Source: Bradyrhizobium japonicum USDA 6 (GTDB lineage Bacteria; Pseudomonadota; Alphaproteobacteria; Rhizobiales; Xanthobacteraceae). Taken from it: a stretch of DNA of 64,000 nucleotides. The stretch is taken from assembly GCF_000284375.1 (NCBI RefSeq), contig NC_017249.1, forward strand, positions 7,619,001-7,683,000, given 5' to 3'. The position numbers and the translations under genes are program-made. Under the pieces are notes generated by a model. The model did not search any database and was not told the origin of the DNA. It worked only from the letters and a program-made list of their open reading frames with translations. This document shows positions 36,544-45,374 of the stretch, one piece after another; position 1 is the stretch's first letter; each line of letters starts with the position of its first letter.

Positions 36544-36637
36544 GATCATTCTCCCCTGATCCAAACTTCCTCGCTGCTCTCGGTTCGGCCTGAGCCGATC
36601 CGATGAGAGCAATCTGATCCAGTTCACAACGATGCAC

Positions 36638-36653
36638 TGTGATCTGGATCACT
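36638..36653. promoter_or_regulatory. CRP-like box near the caspase-like gene
   Basis: TGTGATCTGGATCACT fits the TGTGA-N6-TCACA pattern of CRP-type regulators except for the last base. It is about 95 bp upstream of the caspase start. The 469-bp gap 36544-37012 otherwise shows no gene I would support. Confidence 0.45.
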
Positions 36654-36925
36654 CGGGGATTTCTGCTGCTCGAACCGAGCTGAGAGTCGCTGCGACGGTC
36701 GCGTTTCGGGCTGCTGGCGCAGCTGGCAATACGGCTGGTGACGAACAATGACCGAAAGATTGTACCTGCTCGGGCTGCGAGTCCAGCCGGTTCAGCAAAT
36801 CCGCTGTCAACGCCGAATGAGACAGCGCTTCCTCCCGGTGGCAGGGCACCGCCGCTGGCGCGACATGCCATGGATGCCGATCCGCGCCGGCGCCAGGATG
36901 CACGGGTCATTTCGGTCGTCTGGAA

Positions 36926-36941
36926 TGTGACCCGCATCACA
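36926..36941. promoter_or_regulatory. CRP-like box near the OmpA gene
   Basis: TGTGACCCGCATCACA is an exact TGTGA-N6-TCACA match, 72 bp before the OmpA start on the other side of the same divergent gap as the box at 36638. Confidence 0.5.
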
Positions 36942-37012
36942 TCGAGGCTGTTGAACCTTCCCTACGCTCGCAACATCAAATCGCCATCAGGCGTAACAGC
37001 GAGGATACGACA

Positions 37013-37654
37013 ATGACCCGTTTTGATAAGTTTTTTGGACTGAAGGCGATTACTCTCACGGCCGCGCTGTCGATGACGGCGGGCCTGGCTTTCGCCGGCG
37101 ATAACGTCTCCGCCAACCAGATCCTGGATGCGCTGAAGCCGAAGCCGGCGACCCGCGGCCTGTCCGTCGGTCCGCAGGCCGATCCGACCGCGCAGGCCAA
37201 GGAAGCGACGTTCCTGAACACGGTTCGCAACCGCTCGACCCGGTCGCTCTCGATGGGCGAGCGCGAGCAGATCGCCGAGCTCGCTGCGACCAAGCCGAAG
37301 ATCGATCTGGAGATCCAGTTCGACTACAACTCGGCTGACATCGCCAAGACGTCGGTGCCGTCGGTGCAGGCGCTCGGCAAGGCGTTGTCCGATCCGTCAC
37401 TGAAGGGCTCGACCTTCGTGGTCGCCGGCCACACCGATGCGATCGGCGGCGAAGAGTACAATCAAGGGCTGTCCGAACGCCGCGCCGACACCATCAAGAA
37501 GTACCTGATGCAGAATTATGGTCTCAACGGCACCGATCTCGTCACCGTCGGCTATGGCAAGTCCAAGCTGAAGGACACCGCCAACGGCGCCGACCCGATC
37601 AACCGCCGCGTCCAGGTCGTCAACATGGAAGCCAAGACGACGGCGTCCAAGTGA
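37013..37654 (+). CDS. OmpA-family protein
   Basis: A 213-residue exported protein with a signal peptide (ending AGLAFA) and a C-terminal OmpA-like peptidoglycan-binding domain: EIQFDYNSADIAKTS, VVAGHTDAIGGEEYNQGLSERRA and VGYGKSKLKD with NRRVQVV. The domain anchors the protein to the cell wall. No N-terminal barrel is present, so it is probably periplasmic or peripheral. A hairpin follows the gene. Confidence 0.9.
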   Translation: MTRFDKFFGLKAITLTAALSMTAGLAFAGDNVSANQILDALKPKPATRGLSVGPQADPTAQAKEATFLNTVRNRSTRSLSMGEREQIAELAATKPKIDLEIQFDYNSADIAKTSVPSVQALGKALSDPSLKGSTFVVAGHTDAIGGEEYNQGLSERRADTIKKYLMQNYGLNGTDLVTVGYGKSKLKDTANGADPINRRVQVVNMEAKTTASK

Positions 37655-37681
37655 ACTTCAAGTCATCGCCGCGTGAGACAA

Positions 37682-37709
37682 GCCGCCTGCCACGATCATG
37701 ACAGGCGGC
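37682..37709 (+). terminator. Hairpin between the convergent OmpA and mannosyltransferase genes
   Basis: Arms GCCGCCTG and CAGGCGGC with a 12-nt loop containing further partial pairing, followed by GATTTCAT on the plus strand. It probably ends the OmpA transcript; the U-tract is weak. Confidence 0.55.
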
Positions 37710-37713
37710 GATT

Positions 37714-39081
37714 TCATATCCAGCTCTGGAACAGCATCAACCGGTTGAACGTCTGCATGGACGTGCCGATGAAGGCCGCCGAGATCGGCAGCATCACCGC
37801 AAAGCCGATCGCCGCGACCCCGACATAGGCCCACAGCAGCCAGCGCGGCAGTCCATCTCGCCGCAGCACATAGACCAGCGCAAGCGACGCCACGGTTGCG
37901 GCCGGCAGATAATAGTAGAGGAAGCCGAGCGTGCGCGGCAGCAGAGCCCAGGCGAGCCAGGAGCCGAAATAGAACGCCGCGATCAGCAACGCATCCCAGC
38001 GGCGCGCGACGATGAAGTCGCGCAGCACGACGGCGAGCGCGAGCAGCGCCGGCCACGCGACCAGCGGATTGCCGAGGCAGACGATCGCGGAGACATTGTT
38101 CTCCGAGGTCTTGTCGAACAGGAACCACACCGGGCGCGCGAGCAGCGGCCAGGATGGCCACGCGCTCATATAGGTATGGCCGGCGATCGCGGTCGTGGTG
38201 TTGTCGGCGAATATCCGGCGCTGCGCCTCGATCAGATCCGGCAGCGACGCTCCGTAGAGCGGCACGAAAGCGGCAAGATATGTCAGCGCCGGCAGCACGG
38301 CGAAGCAGAGCGCGACATGCTGCACGCGAAGATCGGGCCAGAGATCGGGCCGATACCAGTCGCTCGGCTTCGCGTCGGCGAACAGCGTGTGCCAGCCCTG
38401 CAGCAGCCGGATCACCGCAATCATGACGATGCAGATGCCGAGCGGAAACAGGCCGCTCCATTTGCAAGCCGCGGCGAGGCCAAACAAGGCGCCCGCGAAC
38501 GCGAACAGCGCATGCGGGCGCTCTCTTCGGAAGCCGTGCATGAAGGCGGCAATCGCGAGCAGGCCGAACCCGAGCGCGTAAATGTCGAGCATGGCGATGC
38601 GCGCCTGCACGTAAACCATCTGGTTGAAGCCGGCGATCGCCGCGGCGGCGATCGCCGGCCCCTGCGCGGAGAACAGCGCGAGCCCGCACAGATAGATCGC
38701 GACGATCGCGAGCGCGCCGAACAAGGTCGACGGATAGCGCCAGCCAAGCGCATTGTCGCCGAAGGCTGCGATCGATGCCGCGATCATCTCCTTGGCCAGC
38801 GGCGGATGCATCGGGTTGAGCATCGGTTGCGACATCGTGGGTGCCAGCATCTGTCGCGCCGCCGGCACGTAATGCACCTCGTCGAAGACGAACTTCTCCG
38901 GCGCCGTCAGGCCTATCAGCAGCGCGAGATGCGCGACCAGGAAAATCGCGACAGCGATCACTGCGCTCTGCGACACCTTCGGAACCGCGGGCAATTCGAA
39001 CGGCTGCTGTGGGGCTATTTTGCGTGGCAAATCTGCTTCACCGCGGAGAAAAACAAAGACGGCACTTTTCATTGAACGCAT
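37714..39081 (-). CDS. PMT-type protein O-mannosyltransferase (GT39-like)
   Basis: A 455-residue polytopic membrane protein with about ten helices. The first periplasmic loop has the Asp-Glu of the catalytic centre in KFVFDEVHYVPAARQML and the HPPL motif in MLNPMHPPLAKEMIAAS, both marks of the PMT_2 branch that transfers mannose from a polyprenyl carrier to Ser or Thr of exported proteins. Later QARIAMLDIYALGFGLL and CKWSGLFPLG also fit. Two starts, ATG 39081 and ATG 39072, are close; neither has a strong ribosome-binding site. It is divergent from a FecR-domain gene. A lipid A or glycan glycosyltransferase role cannot be excluded. Confidence 0.8.
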   Translation of the reverse strand: MRSMKSAVFVFLRGEADLPRKIAPQQPFELPAVPKVSQSAVIAVAIFLVAHLALLIGLTAPEKFVFDEVHYVPAARQMLAPTMSQPMLNPMHPPLAKEMIAASIAAFGDNALGWRYPSTLFGALAIVAIYLCGLALFSAQGPAIAAAAIAGFNQMVYVQARIAMLDIYALGFGLLAIAAFMHGFRRERPHALFAFAGALFGLAAACKWSGLFPLGICIVMIAVIRLLQGWHTLFADAKPSDWYRPDLWPDLRVQHVALCFAVLPALTYLAAFVPLYGASLPDLIEAQRRIFADNTTTAIAGHTYMSAWPSWPLLARPVWFLFDKTSENNVSAIVCLGNPLVAWPALLALAVVLRDFIVARRWDALLIAAFYFGSWLAWALLPRTLGFLYYYLPAATVASLALVYVLRRDGLPRWLLWAYVGVAAIGFAVMLPISAAFIGTSMQTFNRLMLFQSWI

Positions 39082-39195
39082 TCTGCCGCAACTGTCACTA
39101 AGCATAACGCACGTCCAGCGCCGCTTGTGATAATTTCGCCACATCGGAAGCGCGCGCGATCCGGTACGATCAGGGACATATCGATCGGTTGCGAA

Positions 39196-39897
39196 ATGAA
39201 TTTGCGTTTCTGGCTTTTCCCAACTCTGTTGTCGGCATTTGTCTGCGCGGCGCCTTGCGCGCAGGCGCAGACGCGCGTTGGCGAAGCCGTCGTGATCCAG
39301 AACGACGTGGTGCGCGTGGCGACGACCACGACGCCCATCAATGTCGGCGACAGCATGTTGCGCGACGAGACCGTGCGCACCGGTGCCGACAGCGCAGCGC
39401 GCTTCGTCATGGCCGACAGCACCAACCTCTCGCTGGGCCCGAGCGCCACGCTGAAGCTCGACCGCACCGTCTTCAACGACGAGCACAGCTATCGCGACGT
39501 CGCGATCCGCATGACCACGGGCGCATTCCGGTTCGTCACCGGACATTCGGAAAAGACCGCCTACAAGATCACGACACCGCTCGCGACCATCGGCGTGCGC
39601 GGCACCACGCTCGATATCCTCTCCCAGCGCGGCCGCTCCGTCGTCGTGCTCCAGGACGGCGCCGCCAACGTCTGCACGACCAGCTCCCAGTGCGTGCAGC
39701 TCACCCAGCCCGGCGACACTGCAATCATCACCTCGGCCGGCGGCAAGGTCAGCATCACCAAGACCAACACGCCGCCCTGGACCTTTGCCGCCAACTGCGC
39801 CGCAAGCGCCGGGCTGTGCTCGGTCAACCAGTATGCGGACGCCTCGCCGACCATCACGCCTGCCGTCCACGACGACGGCATGCTGTGCGGGCGGTGA
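39196..39897 (+). CDS. Exported FecR-domain protein
   Basis: A 233-residue protein with a signal peptide (ending AQAQ) and a FecR domain from about residue 40 to 155 (DSMLRDETVRTGADSAARFVM broken mid-strand, LSLGPSATLKLD, GAFRFVTGHSEKTAYKITTPLATIGVRGTTLDI in part). The C-terminal region has four cysteines (VCTTSSQC, ANCAASAGLC). There is no FecI-type sigma gene nearby, so it is unlikely to be an iron-sensing anti-sigma factor; stand-alone FecR domains occur in envelope proteins. Its stop overlaps the next ATG as TGATG, so the two are coupled. Confidence 0.85.
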   Translation: MNLRFWLFPTLLSAFVCAAPCAQAQTRVGEAVVIQNDVVRVATTTTPINVGDSMLRDETVRTGADSAARFVMADSTNLSLGPSATLKLDRTVFNDEHSYRDVAIRMTTGAFRFVTGHSEKTAYKITTPLATIGVRGTTLDILSQRGRSVVVLQDGAANVCTTSSQCVQLTQPGDTAIITSAGGKVSITKTNTPPWTFAANCAASAGLCSVNQYADASPTITPAVHDDGMLCGR

Positions 39898-41057
39898 TGA
39901 TGGCGAAACTCGACGTCAGGCGTTTCGTTCTCGCCGCCGCGCTGACCGCAACCGCTGCGTTTGCGTTCTTCGCGCTCAATGCGCGACCGGCGGCAGCGCA
40001 GGCGTCTTGCGAGTCCGAATGCGGTGGGCCGACGCCCTCGCCGTCACCGACCTATTCACCGTCGCCGTCGCCGACACCCACACCGACCCCCTCCCCTTCG
40101 CCAAGCCCCTATCCGTCGTCCTCGCCGAGCCCGTATCCGCCGCCTCCACCTTCGGGCCCGACCGGCGCGGACTCCAGCGGCAATTCGATCGGCGGCCTCG
40201 CCAACCAGCGCTTCAACCAGATGATCACCAACCGGGTGCTCGGCACGGTGCTGCTCGGCGTCAACGAGCAGGTCAATTGCAGCGACTGCATCAGCGCGTT
40301 CGGCTCGGCCGGCTCGTTCTCGGCCGGCATCCACGGCCGCAAGGAGCTGACCAACAACCTGTCGCTGCTCGCCGGCATCGCCTACACGCAATACAGCGAG
40401 GGCGGCTACAACATCACCAGCGCGCCGATCGGCGCCTTCGCTCTGCGCTATGATTTCACCGATTGGGGCTCGTCGCGCCCGTTCTTCGACGTCGGCACCA
40501 TCCTGACGCCGTGGGAGAAGGCGCGCTACACCCGCAGCTACAACACCAGCTTCGGGCCGGTGAGCGTCACGGGCTCGACCAACGCGTCGAACTACGCCGT
40601 CTATGGCCGGGCCGGCTGGATGAGCCGCGTGTCCCCGCGCGACGAGGTCGCGGCCTCGATCGAAGTCTGGCAGCTCTGGCAGCGGGTCTCCGGCTATTCG
40701 GACAGCGCCGTGGCGTTCAATCCGTTCGACGCCACCATCGCGACCGGCACCGACCGCACCAGCCTGGTCAAGATCGGCGGCCAGTGGACGCACCTCTTCG
40801 GCAGCAACATCGAGACCAACGTCAATGGCGGCTGGGTGCAGTCCTTCGCCAGTCGCAGCGGCATCGTCGCCACCGTGACCGGCGACGGCGTAGTGGTGCC
40901 GACCATGGGCAACCAGGGCTGGTTCGAATATGGCGGCCGCCTCGGCTTCCGTGTGCAGAAGGGCTGGATCGTAGACCTGTTCGCCAACGGCACGCTGGGT
41001 CCACAGCCGGTGGGGAACACCATCCATGGCGGCGTGGGGCTGAGGATTAATTACTAG
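39897..41057 (+). CDS. Outer-membrane beta-barrel protein with Pro/Ser/Thr-rich hinge
   Basis: A 386-residue protein: a signal peptide (ending ARPAAAQA), a short Cys-containing segment (CESECGG), a hinge of about 45 residues (nucleotides 40032-40165) made almost only of Pro, Ser, Thr and Tyr, and a C-terminal domain of alternating strands that ends in NY, with autotransporter-like barrel segments (LSLLAGIAYTQYSEGGYN, GRLGFRVQKGWIVDLFANG). There is no long passenger. Coupled to the FecR gene upstream and 816 bp from an oppositely oriented O-mannosyltransferase, whose usual substrates are Ser/Thr/Pro-rich segments. Confidence 0.8.
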   Translation: MMAKLDVRRFVLAAALTATAAFAFFALNARPAAAQASCESECGGPTPSPSPTYSPSPSPTPTPTPSPSPSPYPSSSPSPYPPPPPSGPTGADSSGNSIGGLANQRFNQMITNRVLGTVLLGVNEQVNCSDCISAFGSAGSFSAGIHGRKELTNNLSLLAGIAYTQYSEGGYNITSAPIGAFALRYDFTDWGSSRPFFDVGTILTPWEKARYTRSYNTSFGPVSVTGSTNASNYAVYGRAGWMSRVSPRDEVAASIEVWQLWQRVSGYSDSAVAFNPFDATIATGTDRTSLVKIGGQWTHLFGSNIETNVNGGWVQSFASRSGIVATVTGDGVVVPTMGNQGWFEYGGRLGFRVQKGWIVDLFANGTLGPQPVGNTIHGGVGLRINY

Positions 41058-41084
41058 CAGCGAGACCCCGCCTCAAATTCCGCT

Positions 41085-41205
41085 GTCATGCCCCGCCTAG
41101 TGCGCAATTGCGCACGGGGGCAGGGCATCCAGTACGCCGCGGCCTATCGATTGACCACTAGCGTCTCGGAGTACTGGATCGCCCGATCAAGTCGGGCGAT
41201 GACAG
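41085..41205. repeat. Intergenic hairpin repeat, family A copy 2
   Basis: Second copy of the element at 3414-3535. It keeps the palindrome GTGCGCAATTGCGCAC and the terminal CGCCCGATCAAGTCGGGCG hairpin, and lies between the ends of two convergent genes. Confidence 0.85.
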
Positions 41206-41231
41206 TGAATATGTGGCCAGAGCATGCCACC

Positions 41232-41720
41232 TCACGCTGCCGACTTGCCCTCGAACGCGCGACGCAAGACATCCACATCAAGCTTCACCATCTTCATCAT
41301 GGCCTGCATCGCGCGCGCAGCCGCAGCCTTGTCAGGGCTCGACAGGAATTCGAACATCACCTTCGGCACCACCTGCCAGGATACGCCCCAGCGGTCGCTG
41401 ATCCAGCCGCACTGCTGCTCCTTGCCGCCATGAGCAAGGAACGCGCTCCAGACGCTGTCGACCTGAGCTTGATCGTCGCAATGGATCATCAGCGAGATTG
41501 CGTGGGTATATTCCACCTTCATGCCGCCATTGAGCGCGACCAGGGGCTGCCCGGCCACGGTGAACTCGACGACGAGCACGGAGCCTGTCTTGCCGGACGG
41601 ACCGTCCGAAACGTTGCGCTGGACGTGCGTGATCTCCGAGTTCGGAACGAGCGACACATAGAACTTCGCGGCTTCCTCGGCATCGCCGTTGAACCACATG
41701 CAGGGCACGAGCTTGGACAT
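41232..41720 (-). CDS. VOC-superfamily protein (PhnB-like)
   Basis: A 162-residue glyoxalase/bleomycin-resistance-fold protein of the group that includes PhnB (older name 3-demethylubiquinone-9 3-methyltransferase domain). Marks are CMWFNGDAEEAAKFYVSLVPNS, GQPLVALNGG and CGWISDRWGVSWQVVP. No methyltransferase activity is implied. A second VOC gene lies upstream in the same direction, 43 bp away, so they may form an operon. Confidence 0.85.
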   Translation of the reverse strand: MSKLVPCMWFNGDAEEAAKFYVSLVPNSEITHVQRNVSDGPSGKTGSVLVVEFTVAGQPLVALNGGMKVEYTHAISLMIHCDDQAQVDSVWSAFLAHGGKEQQCGWISDRWGVSWQVVPKVMFEFLSSPDKAAAARAMQAMMKMVKLDVDVLRRAFEGKSAA

Positions 41721-41763
41721 CGTGAATGCTCCTCTTCAGATGGTCGATGTTCGTTGGCTTCGA

Positions 41764-42192
41764 TCAGGCGTTCGCCATGTCGGACTGCGCGGCGAAGGCT
41801 GCCATGTCCATCCAGTTCACGCCCCACATATGGCCATCCGGATCCTCGAAGCTGCGGCCGTACATGAAGCTGTACTCGTCCTTCGGGCTGGGATCGGCCA
41901 CCCCGCCCGCGGCCTCGGCCTTGCCGACGACGTCATCGACCTCGTCGCGGCTGTCGGCCGAGAGGCAGAGCAGGACCTGGTTCGAGGTCTTGGCATCTGC
42001 GATCGGCTTCGGCGTGAACTTGCGGAATTTGTCGTGGGTCAGGAGCATGGCGAAGATGGTCTCGGAGAAGACCATGCAGCTCGCCGTCTCGTCGCTGAAT
42101 TGCGGGTTCCTGACCGCGCCGACCGCCTCGTAAAAGGCCGTCGCGCGCTTGAGGTCGGTCACCGGCAGATTGACGAAGATCATTTTGGGCAT
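41764..42192 (-). CDS. VOC-family protein (glyoxalase-like)
   Basis: A 142-residue protein with the VOC fold: MIFVNLPVTDLKRATAFYEAVG, SCMVFSETIFAMLLTH and the C-terminal GRSFEDPDGHMWGVNWMD with the family's metal-ligand Glu/His region. The start at 42192 has AAGGAG six bases upstream. Substrate unknown. Confidence 0.85.
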   Translation of the reverse strand: MPKMIFVNLPVTDLKRATAFYEAVGAVRNPQFSDETASCMVFSETIFAMLLTHDKFRKFTPKPIADAKTSNQVLLCLSADSRDEVDDVVGKAEAAGGVADPSPKDEYSFMYGRSFEDPDGHMWGVNWMDMAAFAAQSDMANA

Positions 42193-42322
42193 CGGAGGCT
42201 CCTTGGGCGGGGTTCTGCCCAAGGACGGATGGCCCAGCGGCCATCCGACACGGCTTCCGGATATTTTTTGAAGGCTGTGCCTGCGTGGTTCTGTCGCACA
42301 GAACCAGCAGGCTTTCAGGCCC

Positions 42323-42835
42323 TTACTTCTTCTCGTTGGGATCCCGGTGCACGGGGTCGATCCACAGCACGGTCTCGGGCTTCTCGACCGGCTCGATGTC
42401 GAGGTTGATCGCGACCGCCTCGCCGTCGCTGCGCACCAGCACGCATTCCAGCACCTCGTCCGGGCTGGCGTTGATCTCCTGATGCGGCACGTAGGGCGGG
42501 ACGAAAATGAAATCGCCGGGGCCGGCCTCCGCGGTGAATTGCAGGCTCTCGCCCCAGCGCATCCGCGCCTTGCCCTTCACCACGTAGATGACGCTTTCGA
42601 GATGGCCGTGGTGATGCGCACCAGTCTTGGCGTCCGGCTTGATGCTGACCGTGCCCGCCCACAATTTCTGCGCGCCGACGCGCGCGAAATTGATCGCGGC
42701 CGCGCGGTCCATGCCGGCCGTCGATGGCACGTTGGTATCGAGCTGATTGCCGGGAATGACGCGCACGCCGTCATGTTTCCAGCGATCGTCATGATCGTGG
42801 TCATGGTGGGAATGCGTGTGGTCATGGCCGGTCAT
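42323..42835 (-). CDS. Cupin-domain protein with His-rich N-terminus
   Basis: A 170-residue protein. The cupin core has motif 1 as [24 protein letters not shown] and motif 2 around [14 protein letters not shown]. The first 24 residues (starting [17 protein letters not shown]) are rich in His and Asp, like the tails of metallochaperones, and probably bind Ni, Zn or Cu. The ATG at 42835 was chosen because the open frame before it is not conserved-looking. The enzyme reaction is unknown. Confidence 0.8.
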   Translation of the reverse strand: MTGHDHTHSHHDHDHDDRWKHDGVRVIPGNQLDTNVPSTAGMDRAAAINFARVGAQKLWAGTVSIKPDAKTGAHHHGHLESVIYVVKGKARMRWGESLQFTAEAGPGDFIFVPPYVPHQEINASPDEVLECVLVRSDGEAVAINLDIEPVEKPETVLWIDPVHRDPNEKK

Positions 42836-42963
42836 GGGACTTGCTTTCTGTTGGTTCCGTGCGCCGCAAGCTAACCAAAGCGGGCCTATCAAGCCATACC
42901 CAAAATCGGAACTCTCGTAGTGGGCAGGCGTTGTTTTCGCGAGCCAACTGGAAGGAGAGTTTC

Positions 42964-43182
42964 ATGGGTAGCACGAGCGACAAGATCAAGGGCACCGCCA
43001 ACGAGGCCATCGGCAAGGCCAAGCAGGGTATCGGTGAAGCCACCGGTTCCGATCGCCTGAAGGGCGAAGGCGTGGTCCAGGAAGTGAAGGGCAAGGGCCA
43101 GCAGGCCATGGGCGACGCCAAGGACGCCGCTAAGGAAGCAATCGATCGCGCCGCGGCTGCGGCAAGGCGCGCGGCCGAGTGA
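42964..43182 (+). CDS. CsbD-family stress protein
   Basis: A 72-residue hydrophilic protein, mostly Gly, Lys, Ala and Glu, with the CsbD pattern ([26 protein letters not shown], then [22 protein letters not shown] split at the turn). CsbD-like proteins are often induced by general stress. The start follows AAGGAGAG. A strong terminator lies 20 bp after the stop. Confidence 0.9.
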   Translation: MGSTSDKIKGTANEAIGKAKQGIGEATGSDRLKGEGVVQEVKGKGQQAMGDAKDAAKEAIDRAAAAARRAAE

Positions 43183-43202
43183 CGCGCGTCAATCTGAAAG
43201 CG

Positions 43203-43230
43203 AAAAGACCGGCCGCGAGGCCGGTCTTTT
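43203..43230. terminator. Bidirectional terminator
   Basis: A perfect 12-bp stem AAAAGACCGGCC / GGCCGGTCTTTT with loop GCGA; the U-runs lie inside the stem on both strands. It separates the convergent csbD-like and FKBP genes. Confidence 0.9.
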
Positions 43231-43251
43231 GTTTCCGTATGGACGTGCGGT

Positions 43252-43716
43252 TCACTTCACCGCGAGCAATTCCACGTCGAACATCAATGTCGCGTTCGGC
43301 GGGATCACGCCACCGGCGCCGCGGGCGCCGTAGCCGAGCTGCGGCGGGATGATCAGCGTGCGCTTGCCGCCGACCTTCATCGTGGCAACGCCCTCGTCCC
43401 AGCCGGCGATGACACGGCCCTTGCCGATCGGAAACTCGAACGGCTCGTTGCGGTCGACCGACGAGTCGAATTTCTTGCCCTTCTGGCCGTTCTCGTAGAG
43501 CCAGCCGGTGTAGTGCATCACGCAGATCTGGCCGGGCGTTGGCGAAGCGCCGGTGCCGACGACGCTGTCGATGGTCTGCAAGCCTGAAGCTGTTGTCATG
43601 GGTTTTCCTGCAGTCTGGGCCGATGCCGTGGTGGAGACGAATATCGACACGCTGCCGATCACGGTGATCGCGAGTGCCGACATGATGGCGAGGAGTGCGC
43701 GCTGGAAACGCTGCAT
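43252..43716 (-). CDS. FKBP-type peptidyl-prolyl cis-trans isomerase, exported
   Basis: A 154-residue PPIase. A signal peptide ends TTASAQ. The FKBP domain shows [25 protein letters not shown] broken at the loop, then [25 protein letters not shown] and [28 protein letters not shown]. Speeds prolyl isomerisation of folding proteins in the periplasm. Normal length for a single-domain FKBP. Confidence 0.92.
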   Translation of the reverse strand: MQRFQRALLAIMSALAITVIGSVSIFVSTTASAQTAGKPMTTASGLQTIDSVVGTGASPTPGQICVMHYTGWLYENGQKGKKFDSSVDRNEPFEFPIGKGRVIAGWDEGVATMKVGGKRTLIIPPQLGYGARGAGGVIPPNATLMFDVELLAVK

Positions 43717-43787
43717 AGGAGACCTTCCGTTTGAGGCGGAAGGTGTCTAGCGCAACGAAGCAATCGTTTCCAGCCCTCGGGCCCCGC

Positions 43788-45374
43788 TTAATAGCCCAGC
43801 GCGCAGCCGTCCTTGCGCGGATCGGAACCGCCAGTGAGCGTGCCCTTGTCCCAGTCGATCCAGATCGCCTGCGCGCCGCCGAGCGGGCCGACCACGCTGG
43901 TGGTCTTGTGGCCGAGCTTCTTCAGCCCTTCGACGATATCGGCAGGCACGCTGTCCTCGAGCTGGTACTGGCCCTCGTAGTGCAGACCGCGCGGCATGTC
44001 GATCGCTTCCTGCACGTCGCAGCCATAGTCGAGAATGTTGGTCACCACGTGAGTCTGGCCGACCGGCTGGTATTGTCCGCCCATCACCGCGAACGGCATC
44101 ACGGAGCGGCCGCCCTTGGTGAGCAGGCTCGGCATGATCGTGTGCAGCGGGCGCTTGCCCCCGGCGATGCAGTTGGGATGGCCGGGCTGGATGCGGAAGC
44201 CGCCGGCGCGGTTCTGGAACAGCACGCCGGTCTTGTTCGAGACGATCGCCGAGCCGAAGGAATGCGCGATCGAATTGATGAACGAGCAGACGTTGCGATC
44301 CTTGTCCACGACCGTGATGTAGATGGTCGAGGGATTCATCGGCGGCGCGACGTTCGGCAGGTCGAGCATACCGTCCATGCGGATCTTGCTGATGTATTCG
44401 TCGGCAAAGCCCTTCGCGAGCATTTCGGCGACGTCGATCTTCATATGTTCGGGATCGGCGACATGCATCTCGCGATTCATGTAGGCGATGCGCGCGGCCT
44501 CCGCTTCGAGATGGAAGCGCTCGATGCTGAGCGGCGCGTACTTGGTCAGGTCGAACCGCGACAGGATGTTGAGCATCAAGAGCGCGGTCACGCCCGGGCC
44601 GTTCGGCGGGCACTGCCAGACGTCGTAACCCTTGTAATTGGTGCCGATCGGCATCGTCGTCTCGGTGGTGTGGGCGGCGAAATCGTCGAGCGTGTGCAGG
44701 CCGCCGATCCCCCTGAGGGTCTCGACCATGTCCTCCGCGATCGCGCCCTTGTAGAAGGCGTCGCGGCCGTCCTTGGCGATCGCGCGCAGGGTCTTGCCGA
44801 GCTCGGCCTGGCGGATGACGTCGCCGGCGACCGGCGGCTCGCCGCCCGGCAACAGGTAACGCACGGTGTTGGTGCCACCCTTCAGCTTCTCGAACTGGTT
44901 CTTCCAGTCGAAGGCGATGCGGGGGGCAACGACATAGCCCTCTTCCGCGGCCTTGATCGCGGGCTGCAGCAGGCGGTCGAAGCCGAACTTGCCGTGATCG
45001 CGCAGCACGGTGGCGAAGGCGTCGATCACGCCGGGGATCGAGACCGCATGCGCCGAGGTCAGCGGCACGGAATTGATCTTGCGCTCGAGATACCAGTCGG
45101 CGTTCGCCGCCTTCGGCGCCCGGCCGGAGCCGTTATAGGCGATGATCTTGCCCTCGCCGCGCGGCTGGATCAGCGCAAAGCAGTCGCCGCCGATGCCGGT
45201 CGATTGCGGCTCGATCACGCCGAGCAGCGCCGAACCCGCCACCGCCGCGTCCACCGCCGTGCCGCCCTCGCGCAGCACCTCGATCGCGGCCAGGGAGGCC
45301 TGCGGATGCGAAGTCGCGACCATCGCGTTGGTGGCGTGGACGGTGGACCTGCCGGGGAAATGGAAGTTTCTCAT
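43788..45374 (-). CDS. Gamma-glutamyltransferase-family protein
   Basis: A 528-residue Ntn-hydrolase that would self-cleave to two subunits. The nucleophilic Thr is T350 in MNPSTIYITVVDKDRN, the site of autoprocessing in this family, and GIGGDCFALI and PPNGPGVTALLMLNIL are conserved. The residues after Thr and the glycine loop near MGGQYQPVGQ differ from the classic TTHYSVVD and GGS patterns, so glutathione may not be the substrate. No signal peptide, unlike E. coli GGT, so it is probably cytoplasmic. Stands alone. Confidence 0.85.
   Translation of the reverse strand: MRNFHFPGRSTVHATNAMVATSHPQASLAAIEVLREGGTAVDAAVAGSALLGVIEPQSTGIGGDCFALIQPRGEGKIIAYNGSGRAPKAANADWYLERKINSVPLTSAHAVSIPGVIDAFATVLRDHGKFGFDRLLQPAIKAAEEGYVVAPRIAFDWKNQFEKLKGGTNTVRYLLPGGEPPVAGDVIRQAELGKTLRAIAKDGRDAFYKGAIAEDMVETLRGIGGLHTLDDFAAHTTETTMPIGTNYKGYDVWQCPPNGPGVTALLMLNILSRFDLTKYAPLSIERFHLEAEAARIAYMNREMHVADPEHMKIDVAEMLAKGFADEYISKIRMDGMLDLPNVAPPMNPSTIYITVVDKDRNVCSFINSIAHSFGSAIVSNKTGVLFQNRAGGFRIQPGHPNCIAGGKRPLHTIMPSLLTKGGRSVMPFAVMGGQYQPVGQTHVVTNILDYGCDVQEAIDMPRGLHYEGQYQLEDSVPADIVEGLKKLGHKTTSVVGPLGGAQAIWIDWDKGTLTGGSDPRKDGCALGY

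Noticed and set aside
36738..37016. Open frames in the caspase/OmpA gap
   Set aside because: No ribosome-binding site, no similarity, and they cover the CRP-like box and OmpA promoter region.
39189..39896. N-terminal extension of the barrel ORF across the FecR gene
   Set aside because: The extension is a shadow frame of the FecR gene; the barrel protein has its own signal peptide starting at 39897.
39196..39897. FecR protein as an iron-responsive anti-sigma factor
   Set aside because: No FecI-type sigma gene or TonB receptor is adjacent and the protein has a cleavable signal peptide instead of a cytoplasmic anti-sigma domain.
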